Shown: positions 49,680-62,695, numbered from the stretch's first letter. The stretch: 64,000 bases of DNA from Chromera velia (GCA_018398765.1 JAHBMJ010004391.1:71459-135458); one strand, 5' to 3'. Notes: generated from the sequence alone by a model not told the origin. A program made the numbers and translations.

Positions 49680-50589
49680 GCAGGCTGAATTAATTGTACA
49701 GAAAAGACGGGAGGGGCACAAGATTCCTGCTCGATCGGGGGCTGTGCGTCTTGCCCTTCCCGTGTCAATGGTTCAGGAGTTTTCCATTCCCCCCTCACTG
49801 AGTATTTCTGCATCGTCGGTCGACATGCGGAACCTTGTCCTTAGGGTTCTGTCGTCTGACAGTGTCCCCTCGATCGTTCGATCCTGAAAGAAAAAGGAGG
49901 GATGTCGTGGAGAATAATTGAGAAAAAATGTCGTGACATGCAAAGAAGCTGTATAGCTTTCCGGTCGTTTAACAAAGTTTCTCACTAGGTTTCTCAGGCA
50001 ATCTGAATCCGAGTCTGGGGCGGTCGAACCTGATCAATCATATAAAATATCATTAACTTGCATGTCATGTCCCGCAGTTAGCCAGAGCTCAAGTAGTGTG
50101 CTCATCAGCTTAATTTAACTGCCTCAATTCAATTCAACTAATGTTAAGATGTCAAAACTTATTATAGCAGCAAAAATCTAGACGAAAACAGTAACTCCAT
50201 TTAATTATTAGGTTTTATACACCTGGTTTTTTAATATGTTTAATATAGTACTGTTAACTATGGGCTAGATATATATGTGTATATATTTAATATTGTTTGC
50301 ATTATAGCTATTGGGATATAGCTAAGGATAAACAGGCTGATTTAGTCTCGGTATATTATTAAACGATTGATCATCGTAATTGATTTATTGATTCATTCCG
50401 CGTCAGGCTTTCCCGCTACTAGTATGTCACTTTATGTTTGACTAGTATTAAGTATAGTATGTTAAAATGTTGTTATCTATACTAGTATTTATACTAACAG
50501 ATTTTGTTTTCTCTCAGTTCTGCTCCGTCTGGCAGACGAGTTTAAGACTATACATACTAATTAACTAAAATGAAGGGGCCGGCTAGTCG

Positions 50590-50715
50590 GTGCATGTCTA
50601 GGACCGGACTAATCGATCCCTAGATCGATCCTGGTAGATCCTCGGGTGCAGTGTTTTGCCAGCCAGTACCAGTTAGTCCTCCTGAAGTTCGGCTGCTCAA
50701 GTTTATGTGAGCAAT
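50590..50715. repeat. Dispersed repeat copy 2
   Basis: Matches the copy near 19104-19200 in the same order of words (ctaggacc, gactaatcgatc, cagtgttttgccagccagta, aagttcggctgct). Both lie in AT-rich islands. Confidence 0.55.
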
Positions 50716-50820
50716 TGTTCAAGTTATCTCTACAATTCTCTGCATAATCGTTGATGTGCATATTGTTGCACACCTATTTATAGTGACCTCCCCAAACCTA
50801 ACTACCACTTGAAAGTTTAA

Positions 50821-50990
50821 GCCGCATTTTTGGATAAGCTTGAAAGTGCACGCTACAGGCGCGCATCATTTATGGTGTTTCGAAAGCGAAAGCCGCATAT
50901 CTGGATGGTGTCTTGACCATCTACGCCGCAGGCGTGGACGGTCTCTTGAAAACCAATGCCGCAGATAGAGATTATCTCGATCATATTTTT
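50821..50990 (+). repeat. Degenerate 33-base repeat coding 11-residue units
   Basis: The word gccgca recurs at 50892, 50925 and 50958, exactly 33 bases apart, and also at 50821. In one plus-strand frame the units read AYLDGVLTIYA, AGVDGLLKTNA and ADRDYLDHI. It is probably a remnant of a repetitive gene. Confidence 0.5.
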
Positions 50991-51786
50991 TTAAGTGGTA
51001 CTTAGGTTCAGGGAGGTTTTTACAGCTTTGAAATGAAGACACAAGAGGAGATGGGATGGAGTGGTTTATGCATGCATGCATCATGCATGTACGAGTGCAT
51101 GAGCAATTATTTGCTAAGTGCCCCTCACTTCGCTTTCGGGGTTATTCAAACTACCGATGCCCCTCGAGGCTACTCTAAGTCTCTGACATCCAACTATAGT
51201 TGGACAACTACAGAGCCACTCGCTCCGCTCGCAACTCCAAAGGCCCCGGAGGGGACGAGGCCTTCAGGAGGACATGAATGAATTATACAGCTCCGCCCTC
51301 CGCGGGCCTATGCATGCATTGGTCTGGAACCTAGCTGGGTAGGGGCCGTTGCATGTCTCCTCCGTCAAGTTGTGAGGGCATGCCGGGGCCTGTGCATGTA
51401 CGCTCCCCGGCCTGCCGGCCCGGCGCGAGCGTCGCCTCAGGGTGTCGGAGGAAGGAGTCGCGGGGGATATCATATTAAGTGCCCCCCCGGGCGCGCGGAG
51501 AGCTCCGAGCGAACATGCTTCAAGCCTCGCTCCGCCCTCCGGGGCCATGTATCACGTCGCTCGGATTGAGTGTTTGAATTTAACAGCCGTGTTCTCACCC
51601 CTGAATTTAAACAGCAAGAGAACGCGCCCGCGGAAGCGAAATATACAGATTTCTCTTCCTTTGCCAGCTGATTGTGAACGATCGAGACTCACTTTCACGT
51701 TCAAATAAGTGGAGCTGCTGGAGCCGTCCGATCATTCCCGAACGTTCGGAGCAAGTGTTGCTTGAGCCCTGAAACAGCACCCGAGT

Positions 51787-53054
51787 ATGGCTTCATCAAC
51801 GATTACGGGGCGCTGCCTCGTCCTCTCCGTCCTGCTTACCATAGGAACCCTCAAGCTTGCTTCAGCTCTACCGGTCAGGCATAATGCTTATGTACATGTT
51901 TGCAGCTCTCAAGCTGTCTAATGAACCGGCCAATGGCAATTTCTAGCAGTGACTGACCTTTTTTCCATTTGACACAAACATTGCAGTCAGTGTATATATG
52001 AACGTTCCTGCCACTGACCGCGAGTGTCCGCACGGGAAGGGGGGCGAGTGGTCCAGAAATTGGTATTGGCGCTGTGTCCAGACTTCCTTCCTGCACACAA
52101 AGATGGTAATTGAGGAAATGACGGCACGAAGAATGTGCAACATATATATGACACCGAATTCGCGGAGTCAAATGCCATATATTCGATCCCCCTGCATGTG
52201 TGTTCCTAGGAGCCCTTCCATTTCCGTTCCATCCACTGATTGTCCACGGGCGTGCAGACTGAGGACAGCTTTCCGGACCTGAAGTTGGACGGACTCTTCA
52301 ACGGGTCTGGCTTGGGGGGGAAACTTCCGCTCGGAGGGGAGGGCCTCAAGGACAAACTGCCCGACTTGTTTGGCGACAAGGAGGGGGCAGGCAGCTTCGG
52401 AGATCTCCTCTCGGGCTTCTGGGATAAGGAAGACAAGAAAGGTTGCTCAGACAGAAAGAGAGCAGGAGGGAGTATATGTGCAGTGTGGAATTAAGAACGT
52501 GACAAAGGCCGCACACACGGGTACACGCAGGTATACACATGTGGCTCACTTAGTCTCCCATTCATGTCGACTCAACTCCGCCCTCTGTCAACTGCAAGAC
52601 TTAGCCTGTTGGGAGAAGGGGGCATCAGGCGGTATGATTCAGATACCATGAGGGTTTGCGTGTCTGTCCGTATGCCTCTTTTGAAGCACTCAGTTTGACT
52701 GACTGACTGACTGACTGACTGACTGACTGACTGACTGACTGACTCTCCTCTCTGTGAGGGGATTCGTCTTTATTTGACCAAACTTGCATGACCTCTGGAG
52801 TCCTGCCGCCTGCCCCGTTCTCCTCCTTTCCAACCCTCTGCGCTTCTGCATGGCAAGTGTCTGAGGGAATGCACTGAGTGCGCGGCTGTTGGCAGGGAAG
52901 ATCTCGCCCCCTTCAACAAAGGCTTGCAGTAAAGAGAGGACGCCGCAAATGCTCCCTCCATTCACTGAAATTTGCTGGAATGCCAAGTGGAGGTCTGTGG
53001 AGTGCAAAGGGTGCATGCGTGCTTGGGCATGTAGTCGTGTAGGTGCCTGTCTCG

Positions 53055-53093
<39 letters not shown>

Positions 53094-53319
53094 TGTGTGC
53101 AGTGCCGGAGTGCGATCCGCCTTGTGCGAACGGGGGTGTGTGCTCGGCCGCAGGCGGCAAAAGCAAAGACAAAGGAAAGACTTTCAAATGCAACTGCCTC
53201 GGTACCGGATTTGCAGGCCCGACTTGCGAAGACACGCCGAGTGAGTAAGTCACAACGAGCGCGTGCACGCATGAGGCTGCGTGCGAGGGAATTCATGATC
53301 GATTGCTGAGTCTGCCTCA

Positions 53320-53350
<31 letters not shown>

Positions 53351-54318
53351 AGTGTCAGGAAGCTGTCAAAACTTGATTCCGAAGGGTCATGAATCCGGTG
53401 TGGAAGTCCACCTGATATTTACTCAGCCCAAGTCATGCAGAGCAAAGAAATTCTTAGCGAGGCGGGGGGGGAGGGACAAAACATAAGAGAGTTTGAGACA
53501 AAGGAGGACACGAGGGAGCGAAACTGAGATCTGATGCTACGTTTGGGTGGAGGACCCGAGTCTCCTTGCAGACTTGCAGACCTTCTCGATCCATCAAAAG
53601 GAGCACTTGCATGACCAAAACGGTGGCGCGACACGACACAAATAATCGATCATGGATGGATGGCCGAATTTAACGAGAGTCTGCCCAAGCCTATCTGGGT
53701 TCGTTGAGTCTAGGAAAGGTCTGTTGGGAGGTCTAGATGGCGTGATTGTGCTAGAGTGAATGCATCTGTCGCGTTCGTGTCTGCACATGACCTCACTATA
53801 AGTGCTAGCCTTGAAGTCCATGCAGTGCCTTGAAGTTCTTGCCGATTTGATTTCATATTGCAGTTGACATCACTTGCGGCAACGCTGGCGACCTGGCCGA
53901 GGTCAACGTTGCCAACAGCATCTCCCTCGACACATGTACCGCAGAAGATTACGGCGTCGCCTTGAATGCGGAGGGAGCTGTTGCGGCTCCCCACCTTGTG
54001 GAAGTCTAGGGGGACTTCCTGGTTGGTCGGTGCTTGCTGTTCTTTCTGAACAAAAAGAAAGTTAATTCTCTGGCTGGCTTCGTTCAGGAATTCCCTCCCC
54101 TCTTCTGGAGCTTTGTTTGCAGTTCGCACGATAGACTGCATGTCTTTTTCGCAAATTTCAAACGCGTCCTCGTAGGTCCTCTGTGGAATTCAATCAGGCC
54201 TACGGAAGTTGTACTTGAATCCTCTTCTCCCATTCCCCATTTCTTTGCGTTTGCCCACAACGTCGATCGCTCCCTCCATTCTCACTTCGTTATTTCTTTC
54301 CTTTTTTCTTTCTTTTTT

Positions 54319-54356
<38 letters not shown>

Positions 54357-57300
54357 TGTCTGTCTATCTTTCTGTCTTTCTGCTTTCCGGTCTTTTGATG
54401 TTTTGGTCTTTCTGTCTTTCTCTCTGTACTTGAGAGAGCCGGGGAACCAAACGACGCATGAGGAAACGACGCTGTATTGCTTGTGACATGAAATTGGACT
54501 CTCTTGTCGTGAGTAAACGACCAAGTGTCACTTAGGAGCAATCCATGGTGGGCATTTGACTGGTGCGCTATTCTTTTTCCTCTACTCTTCGGTCAAAAAG
54601 GAGACAGGCCGGTGCTCTTCAATCCACTCTCGCATTCCTCATGTGCATTCAAGCTGACAGGCAGGTTGTTTCCGGGGGAATGGTGGCGCTCTGGCTTTTC
54701 CATATGCACAGACATGATGCCGGTGCGTGGAACTTGTAAAATGTCCATGCAACGTACTTACGTCAAGTGATTGATTCATTTGTGCATCTCTGTAATAGAT
54801 TCTTTCGGTTGCCTACTCGAGCGACATGCACGGTCTCTCTCTGCAGATTCAGAGCAATGATCTGATGGAAGCCATCAACTTTCCCTCCCTGAAGACCGTC
54901 GAAGGCGACGCAGTAGTCAGCAAGCTCATTCTTTGTTTTTCTTCTTCTTCTTCTTCTTCTTCTTCCTCTCTCTGGCTCTCTCGCTTTTTTCGTGATTGAG
55001 AGCAGTGACTTTCGGCATGCAAAGATTGATAATGCAGCTTTTTCAGTCCGGGTCACTTTACGATGTTTGGCGGTGAGGTTTGGCACTGTATCTCCTGTCC
55101 CCTTCTTCTTTCTTTCTAGCTCTCTCCCTTCTGTAAGTCTTCTGAGCCTTTTTCCTTTTAAGCTTTCCCCTTTTCGCCTTGTGCCATCTTTCGGACTCTT
55201 TTGACACGTACGGACGCTTCTTTCCTTTCTATTGCCCATGCATACATGCAGTTTCAATCGAACGACGAGGCGCCTGACACCGGGCTGAAGGAGATCTGTC
55301 TGGATGCCCTCGAGACCATCGTGGGGGAAATCGATGTTAGTCGGAGACACCTAGCTTTGCTTTTGCGTCAACCGACGCATGTTGTCGTGACAATTTCTAA
55401 TCGAATTGCTTCAATTAATGCGCAAGCGAGGCCGGTGCGTGAAAGTCACTGAAGGATTTTGGGGGTGTGCGAGTGAGTGGGGTGAGTCTGGGTGTACGAA
55501 AGAAACCGTTTGATTACAAATGTGCTGTGGGCTGAAAAAAGCATTTTCTCTTTCCTCACTTCCGTGCTGCTGTTCTGTTCTGTTCTGTTCTTTGAGTCAA
55601 TTCGCGTTTGTTTCCGTCTCGCATTAGGTTGACGGCTGCATGGTGCATGCACGATATTGGTACATGATCTGCGTGTTCCATGATCGGGGCGTGTCCCATG
55701 CCCTCCTTTGGGCCCTCCTCTCTTTCGGTGGTGTACTCAGCAAGTAAGCGAGCGAGTGAGTGAGTGAGTCACCTCCCCACCCCATACAAAACAGGACATG
55801 CACAAGCATGCCATGCAGCTTTCATCCAACGACTTGCTTGAAAAGGTCTCCATGAATGCGCTGAAGGCGCACTCTGATCTACTCAAAGTCAGTGAGTCGA
55901 CGGATCCATCCTTTTCTTCTAACTGCTTCTCGCTGTACGTCAGCACGCGACTTAATTTTGTGAGAGCGGTTTTGATCGATCGATCGATCGATCGATTTGA
56001 AGGGACAACTAGGGATCCATCCATCACGCCGTACCATGCAGTCAATTCGTAAGCTCTGACACGCTCACGAAGCCAAACCACTGAGAAAGCGCGCCTCAGT
56101 CCCATCTCTCGAGACTAACTCACCACTTTCGAGAACAATGGAATGAAGTCAATTGACACTGAATCTTTGTCTTCTCCCTCACCCACGTGTAGGTAAACTT
56201 TTTCAAGATTAAGTCGATCTACGCCATGCAATCTCAGAGAGCACATGCATGCATGAATTCCATGCATCTGAGGGATGTTTTTGCACATGCACATGCACGA
56301 ATCGATCGATGCGTGTACGTATTCAATCCTCCTAGAATAAAATAACAAACTGAAGCGTGTTCTCATCAGTAAGTGAAGAAGCTGCCTGTGTAGGCCCGCA
56401 TGCATAAATGCAAAATTCAATCATATACGGATCGATTGATCGAGGGATGTACAGATTACGTCCAACGACTTCCTGGCCGACATCTTCTTCACTTCTCTCG
56501 AGTCCGTGGGCGGCGACGTTTTCGTCAGTCACTCTTACACACACACGTAGATTGTTCCTTTAGTCCTCTGCATCGATTATGTCTGCTTATCATTCATACG
56601 ATTTTAAATTTGATATTTCACGGAACGAATTCATCTGGATTCACAAAGAAACACATGGGTGCATGAAGGCCGCACGCCGACAGAACACCATGGAACCTTC
56701 CGGCCTGCACTTTTTTTTTTGCGTGACCACGACTGCGCAGACATGTTAGGAGGAGGAGATCGTGCTTGCCTTCTGTTCTTGTTCACATGCATGCAGTCTC
56801 TCCATGCACACGCATGCCAAAATTCTAAGCGAAGCTCCACTATATGCAGACCAGAATTGGAGGGTGTGCTTGCTGCATATGATTTTTGCCCCGCATGCGT
56901 GCGTGCAGATCCAATCAAACGACGACGATGCAGGCAGAGGGCTTATCAATCTGCAGATGCCCGCCCTGGTCTCTGTAGGGGGGGACCTTTCGGTCTGTCT
57001 CTGCATTGTCCTTCCTGGCTTGATTTGATTCCTCTGTCTCTGCATTGTCCTTCTTGGCTTGATTTGATTCGTTTGTACGCATGAACCGACTTGATTTCGT
57101 TTTGCAGTATTGATTCATTCCAGGAGGGATGGAGACCACCAGTCTAATTGACTCTTGGGTCCAACTGAATCAATCCCCTTCACACGTCAAGACTGTGTAT
57201 GCTTGCAGGTTGCCTCCAACGATGCGCTGCCCTCGCTGTTCTTTCCTTCTCTTGTCTCCGTTGGCGACAGCGTCCAGGTAAGTGCTGCGATGGAGGCAGG

Positions 57301-58067
57301 TGCTCTGATTAACCAGCATCCACCCTTTCCGTGCACATTTCCTCCCCCCCCCCCCCNNNNNNNNNNNNNNCCCCCCCCCTTCTCTCTCTCTATCCCTCTG
57401 AGAGTGTGTGTCTGCCTCTCTCTCTGAGAGCAGGACTCTAACGATGCATGAGATTCCTTTTCAGACGAGAAATCCGATTGCACTCACTGGAATGGATGCA
57501 TGCTTTTCGAACCGATCAGATTCTGTGCATGGAAGTTGAGAACAAATCGTGGTGTGCGTGCCACATATGACTGGATCGCCTTCGTGTCTGACTGCTTGGT
57601 CTTCGCAGACCAATTGGAAGGAGACGTGTGATTTGATGATAAGTTTGTGCATGGAATAGTCCTCGATCGTTCCTTCCTTCTTGCAGTGCGATGGCAACGA
57701 TGTGCTTGAGTCCTTCTGCGCACCCTTGCTCTCCGAGGTCGCCGATAATTTTGTTCTCGGAACTGCACCCCACCTGACAACAGTCTGCGTCGACACTGAA
57801 ATCGTTGTGGGGGATATTGTAAATGTCAGCCCGCGCATGCATTAAGTGTCATATACAGATTTCTGTCACGCAGATTTTTCAAAATTTCAATGGCTGATTG
57901 TAAAGATAATCCCTCCTGGCCGGTTGAACTTCCATCGAGCGATCATTCCTTGATAGATAGAAAGGCACTCGCTCCTTCGTGTCACAGTTATTGTGCCGGT
58001 AAAATCTTCCTGCCCTCGATTTCCCTGAATGGACATTCCGGTTTTGATGTGCCTCTTTCATTGAGAT

Positions 58068-58105
<38 letters not shown>

Positions 58106-59496
58106 ACACACACACAATCGTCTCCTCAAATGAGTATCAAACTCAAAAGCACAAAACACAGGAAAGAACCAGCGTACAGGGTAGAAGCGCCAGAAGAAAG
58201 TTCTGCCTCTCCTTATGAGGAGGGATCAGGTGCAAGAAAGAAAGTGCGCCAAACAAATACGTACGCGAGAGGGCGAATCAAGCGTCTTTGCACAAGATAA
58301 GTTCGTTTCGTCAAATAGAAACGTGTATCCACGAGCTAAACTTTCGAGCTTGCAGGTCAATGGGGACGGTATCAGCGCAACTAACCCCAAGAAGTCGGTC
58401 TTTCTTCTCTACCTCCGTTCTCTGCGAAGCACGCAAGAAGCAGTCTTCAAAGTTGTTTGCATGTTCAACAAAGACACGCGAATCGATCCATCGATAGGTG
58501 GATCCATTTTGTTTGTCCCCCACGGCTTTCTCGCTCTGCTTGTTTCCATTTTGCTATAGCTCGAATTGAAGCTGCGCTCAATCTGCCGATAGAGAAGTTG
58601 TCGGTTTGCAATTTCGATCGATTCATCGAGCGGCACATCGCCGAGTCCTAGCTGCATGCCAATCGATCAGGCTCTGTATGGGATGCCCACGACATTGTGC
58701 AGTAAGAATCTGCGATCATGGGAGAGAAACCAGAAAGAAAGCAACTTGTTGGTTGGATTGAATATTCGGATCATCGACATGATTCCATTCCCAAACGATG
58801 GGTCAAATTGTCCCTCGAAGCGACAACAAACATTAATTCTTGAATTCAAACTGGGAATAATTCATTTGGCCTTCGGGAACCCATTTCGATCGATCTGGTT
58901 TAACCTCCTGCCTATATGTCTGCCTGCAGGAGCTCCGATCCCTTGCGGTGGCAACTTGCGACAGTGAGTCTGATCGTCTCTTCATTCTTGATTTCCATCC
59001 TGCTCGATAATTTCTTCTGTTTGCTCCTTCCTGAAGGCTCTTCCTGCTTTTCTTGCTTCGTCATCGTTCATACATTCATTCATTCGTTCATTTTGGGGTT
59101 AATCGTTTCTTTTAGGCACTCATTCACTCCTTCGGTCACAGCTTCTTACACTCATTCTTCTTTTGTCTGATTGCTTTCAGTGCTCCTCTTTTTCATTCTT
59201 TCTTACTTACTTTTGCTTACGCCGAGAATTGATGCTCACTCGTGCTCACGGTTCGGATGGGTCTGAGTTGACCTGCATTCGCATTGTCAAGAAGATTGGC
59301 TCAGCTTTGCATGCCGACAGTCTCTGCATTTTTCTGAACTTTCACCGGCTGCCTGCTGTTCTGTCTCTTCATGCACTTTTGCCTTGCAGACTGCCCAGAA
59401 GAAAAGAAGGAACTGGAAAAGAAGGAGAAGGAAGAGGGAAAGAAGGATACCGACAAGGGCCTTTTCAGCGTCCTGGAGTCCTTCAAATTCTGGTGA
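51787..59496 (+). CDS. Secreted EGF protein with receptor-L-like repeats
   Basis: A predicted secreted or surface protein of roughly 480-500 aa. Exon 1 (51787-51873) gives a signal peptide (RCLVLSVLLTIGTLKLASA). Further exons are about 51987-52105, 52258-52441, 53103-53240 (EGF domain with CDPPCANGGVCSAAGG and CNCLGTGFAGPTC), 53864-54003, then repeat exons 54847-54915, 55252-55335, 55819-55887, 56455-56523, 56909-56992, 57209-57277, 57687-57818 and 58356-58451, then 58930-58963 and 59390-59496. All junctions from 52105 onward keep frame. Only the exon 1/2 junction does not resolve, so a small exon or another donor is missing. Each repeat opens with SND and continues as xxFPSLxxVGGDV, like the beta-solenoid of receptor L/Ecm33-type proteins. 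The C-terminus is Lys/Glu-rich. Binding to a surface ligand or wall polymer is plausible but unproven. Confidence 0.72.
52697..52743. repeat. (GACT)n microsatellite
   Basis: Perfect tetranucleotide repeat in an intron of the EGF gene. Confidence 0.9.
53056..53102. repeat. (CT)n(GT)n ending at a splice acceptor
   Basis: Runs directly into the acceptor of the EGF-domain exon. Confidence 0.85.
53103..53240 (+). other. EGF-domain exon
   Basis: A single exon encodes a complete EGF domain: six cysteines in ECDPPCANGGVCS...CNCLGTGFAGPTCE. It starts after a (CT)n(GT)n tract that ends directly in the acceptor. Both flanking introns are phase 1, the classic arrangement for a shuffled EGF module. Confidence 0.85.
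54298..54355. repeat. (TTTC)n microsatellite
   Basis: In an intron of the EGF gene. Confidence 0.85.
56994..57071. repeat. Tandem duplication, 2 x 39 bases
   Basis: Units start at 56994 and 57033 (tctgtctctgcattgtcctt) and differ at one base or so. They lie just inside the intron that follows the repeat exon ending at 56992. Confidence 0.85.
58070..58115. repeat. (CA)n microsatellite
   Basis: In an intron of the EGF gene. Confidence 0.9.
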
Positions 59497-59635
59497 AGAA
59501 ATGAAGGGTCTGGAAGGCAGCCGGAAAAAAGGAAGGGGGGGAGGGGGAAAAATGAAGAGGAAGAAAAAAAGGAGGGGAGGAAGACCCAGAAGAATTCGTT
59601 CAGGAAAGACGCAAGGAGTATTCGAGGGCGTCTGG

Positions 59636-59673
<38 letters not shown>

Positions 59674-59804
59674 CCAAAAGCGACACGTAGAGGGGTAGAT
59701 GGAGGGATCTGCTTCTGTCTTGTGGTCTCCCTCGCGCACTCTTTCTTTCTTTACTTCCTTCCTTCCTTCCTTCCTTCCTTCCTTCCCCCTTTCTTTCTTT
59801 CTTC

Positions 59805-59835
<31 letters not shown>

Positions 59836-59838
59836 TCA

Positions 59839-59869
<31 letters not shown>

Positions 59870-61214
59870 AATCTTTCTTTCTTTCTTTCTTTGTTTGTTT
59901 GTTTCTTTGTTTCTTTCTTTCTTTCTGTGCATCTTCTTGGTCCGGAGTGCAGGGGTAATTCGACAGAAGCTAAATGCATGTTGCGTTTTCATGCATGTTT
60001 GTGAAAAGGGGGTCGAAGACGACACCTAAGACATGTGCATGGGTCAACGTATGCATGAACATGCAGGAAAAAGAAAAATGATTTGAAGAAAAAGAGAGGC
60101 GCCCTTCCCTCTCTTCCACCGTTCGACGGGCGTGGATGGAGGTGCGGGACGCCAACGGTCATGCTTCGTTCAAGAGAAACGGGAAGAATGAAAATTCGAG
60201 TTCGTTTGGTTTCGCTCTTCTTCGTTGAACAGATAGGAATATCACGCAGGTCAGGACGTGACGGAAAGGTCGTGCAAGCATCCCATGATCCCACATGTCT
60301 CTCATGTCCCTGTTCAAACGCATGTCATACAAAGGAATCTAAATAAAAATAAACTGAAAGAAGCTTACAAAGGGCGCTTCTAACTCGTGTAGTGGATGCA
60401 AGCGCTTTCTTGCCGGTGGCTCAGCAATAACTGTAAACTGTCATTGAATGACTCACAAATAATGGGTTAGATACTAGGTTAGATAGGGTTTTTTGTATTT
60501 AAATTACAGATTTACCTTGTATAACAAAAACATAAGTTACATAACATTAGTCATGATCTAATCATCATTATTATTCGCTATCACCATTTGAAGATGAGCC
60601 TGAGGTCTCTTTGTCTAGCTCCTAGTCTAGCTCTTCGTATCTGTTCATAACCATGTAGCTGCATGCACGCAAACGCTTAATCCTAGCCTTAACTAGAGCC
60701 TTAATCTTACCCAATGTTATCTAAATTAATTTTATTAAGCAAATTTTAGCCTGAGCACTGTTGAAATATATTTTAAAAATCCTAGGAAAACTCTAGAAAA
60801 AAATTTTCAAGTTTTTATTACTTTTTAAAAGTTTAGTTTAAAATGTGTGTTAGTTTTTTATTTTTTAAACTTAGAATTTTTAGTGTATATATCACAGTAT
60901 ATATATCTACCATTTTTCCGTTTTTGAATAAGAAAGTGTACACAATCATGAAATTAACAAAGGAGGCTTAGTAGAAAGGAGAATAAAAGCATGTCGAAGG
61001 AGGTTAAGGGATGAGCGAGTCCCTATTGTAAGTCATATGCCTAGTCATATGCTATCCTATGCTATGTATACTAGGCTACATATGACTCTAAAAATTTTAT
61101 GATACTCATTTTTTTTTGTCACTAGCCAGCTTTGTGATTCCAAAATTTTTAGTTATCATTGGCTCACTGTCCTACTTAGTCTTACTGTCATCCTCTTCGT
61201 ATCTGACACCATAT
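59497..61214. other. Spacer between convergent genes, half microsatellite, half AT-rich
   Basis: A (CT)n tract lies at 59637-59670 and a long (TTTC)n/(CCTT)n tract at about 59747-59926. From about 60340 to 61200 the sequence is strongly AT-rich and gene-free, ending at the 3' end of the lipase maturation factor gene. Confidence 0.6.
59747..59926. repeat. (TTTC)n/(CCTT)n microsatellite
   Basis: About 180 bases of tetranucleotide pyrimidine repeat downstream of the EGF gene. Confidence 0.9.
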
Positions 61215-62135
61215 TCATATCATGACGTTCATGCACGGAAATCTCTTTCTTGCTGTATCCTCTCTGAAAGCCTCTATTCCCTGCTCTATCATTGCTTCAA
61301 CCTTCTCGCGGGAGTAGAGAGTCCATCTGATCAAGTCAACCCGCTCGTCTGTTTCCTCGGGGGTCCACCAAGGGGAGAGTAAAGCGGCTGTTTCCCCCGC
61401 CACCTCCTCTTCCCCATCCCTCTTCTTTCCCTTTGCACTCTTCTCCTCCTCGTGCTTCCTTCTTTCCTCCAGCTCATGTCGAGTGGAAAACCGCGCCCGC
61501 ACGTAACCCCACCGCACAAACTTCACCGGGCCCTTTCCATGAAAAGGATTCTCAGCCACCAGCTTTGCCACCTCGGGCAGGTTATCCATCAACCACCTGA
61601 CGAGGTAAGGCCGTGTGGGGTTCCGCACGTTGCGCAGCTGGAGGCAGGCCACTCGGTCTAGGCTGATGCCCCCCCCCTCGTAGAACATTTGGTGGTCGAA
61701 CCGGGGCTGATAGGGTGCCAGAAAAGACGGAACTCCGGGCATACGACCGGATGCACTTCCCTTTGCATCACCAGAATGCGGTCTCTGCATACGAGGGGGT
61801 GCCAAAATTCATCTGTTGTCTTCCTCCACGTGCACGTCCGTTTGTCCGTCTCACTGTTTTTCCGTCCGTATGATTTATCGTTTTGTTTGTTGTATCTTTG
61901 AAAAGATGAGATAACAGACACAAAGAAAATATTGAGTCAGTCAGTCAGTCAGTCAGTCAGTCAGTCAGTCAGTCAGTCTGTCTGTGTGTCTGTCTGTGTT
62001 TCTGTCTGTCTGTCTTTACGCTTGAAGAGAAGAAATAGGAAAGATTTAAAAAAGGGTCTCGGAGTCTGTCCGTACGCAAATATGTCTTTATCCAGTGAGT
62101 GAATGTGTATGTGTGTGTGTGTGTGTGTGCGTACA

Positions 62136-62178
<43 letters not shown>

Positions 62179-62655
62179 ACATTTGTGTGTGTGTGTGCGT
62201 GTGTGTGTGCGTGTGTGGGTGTGTGTGTGCGTACATTTGTGTGTGTGTGTGCGTACATTTGTGTGTGTGTGTGCGTACATTTGTGTGTGTGCGTGTGTGT
62301 GTGTGTGCCTGTCTCTGTGCGGATGTGCCTGTATGGATGTGCGTGTGTGTGTGTCTCCGTGTCTGCTCACCTGCAGGATGTTCATCTGGTGTCTCCACAA
62401 GTAGCGCCTCCAGGGACCCTGAGGGGACATGGACCCCTCCACGACGGGCACAAAGCGCGTGAGGGCGGCTTCCCGGAAAATGCCAACCTTTTTGTGAGGA
62501 GCGACAGAGAGACAGAGGGAGAAAAAATTTGTAAGTAGAAGATGCAGAAAAGAAAGAATGCACACAGACACACAGAGTGTGATCGAGGACGGGAAGGGAC
62601 ACCACAGTCCATGTGCACACACACACGCACGCAAACACACACACGCGCACACACG

Positions 62656-62695
<40 letters not shown>

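Larger units (their letters stand above)
49680..51786. other. AT-rich spacer with repeats
   Basis: From about 49900 to 51050 the sequence is AT-rich and holds no gene. It includes dispersed repeat copy 2 (50590-50715) and a 33-base periodic stretch (50821-50990). From about 51100 to 51600 composition becomes GC-rich with a 16-base palindrome (51189-51204). No open frame here looks like a protein. Confidence 0.5.
54847..58451 (+). other. Array of one-repeat exons (receptor-L-like)
   Basis: Eight exons of 69, 84, 69, 69, 84, 69, 132 and 96 bases all start and end in phase 0. The repeats begin IQSND, FQSND, LSSND, ITSND, IQSND, VASND, CDGND and VNGDG and share xFxSLxxVGGD at the end. The 84-base exons carry five extra residues after SND. 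Confidence 0.75.

Noticed and set aside
51839-51871. GTLKLASA in the signal peptide of the EGF gene and in exon 2 of the giant gene
   Set aside because: Short hydrophobic similarity in unrelated contexts, most likely coincidence.
52697-52743. (GACT)n array as a possible CRISPR or telomere repeat
   Set aside because: Simple tetranucleotide repeat without spacers, in an intron.
58560-58604. Possible extra repeat exon after a tatag acceptor
   Set aside because: It would not stay open in phase 0, and the flanking exons join in frame without it.
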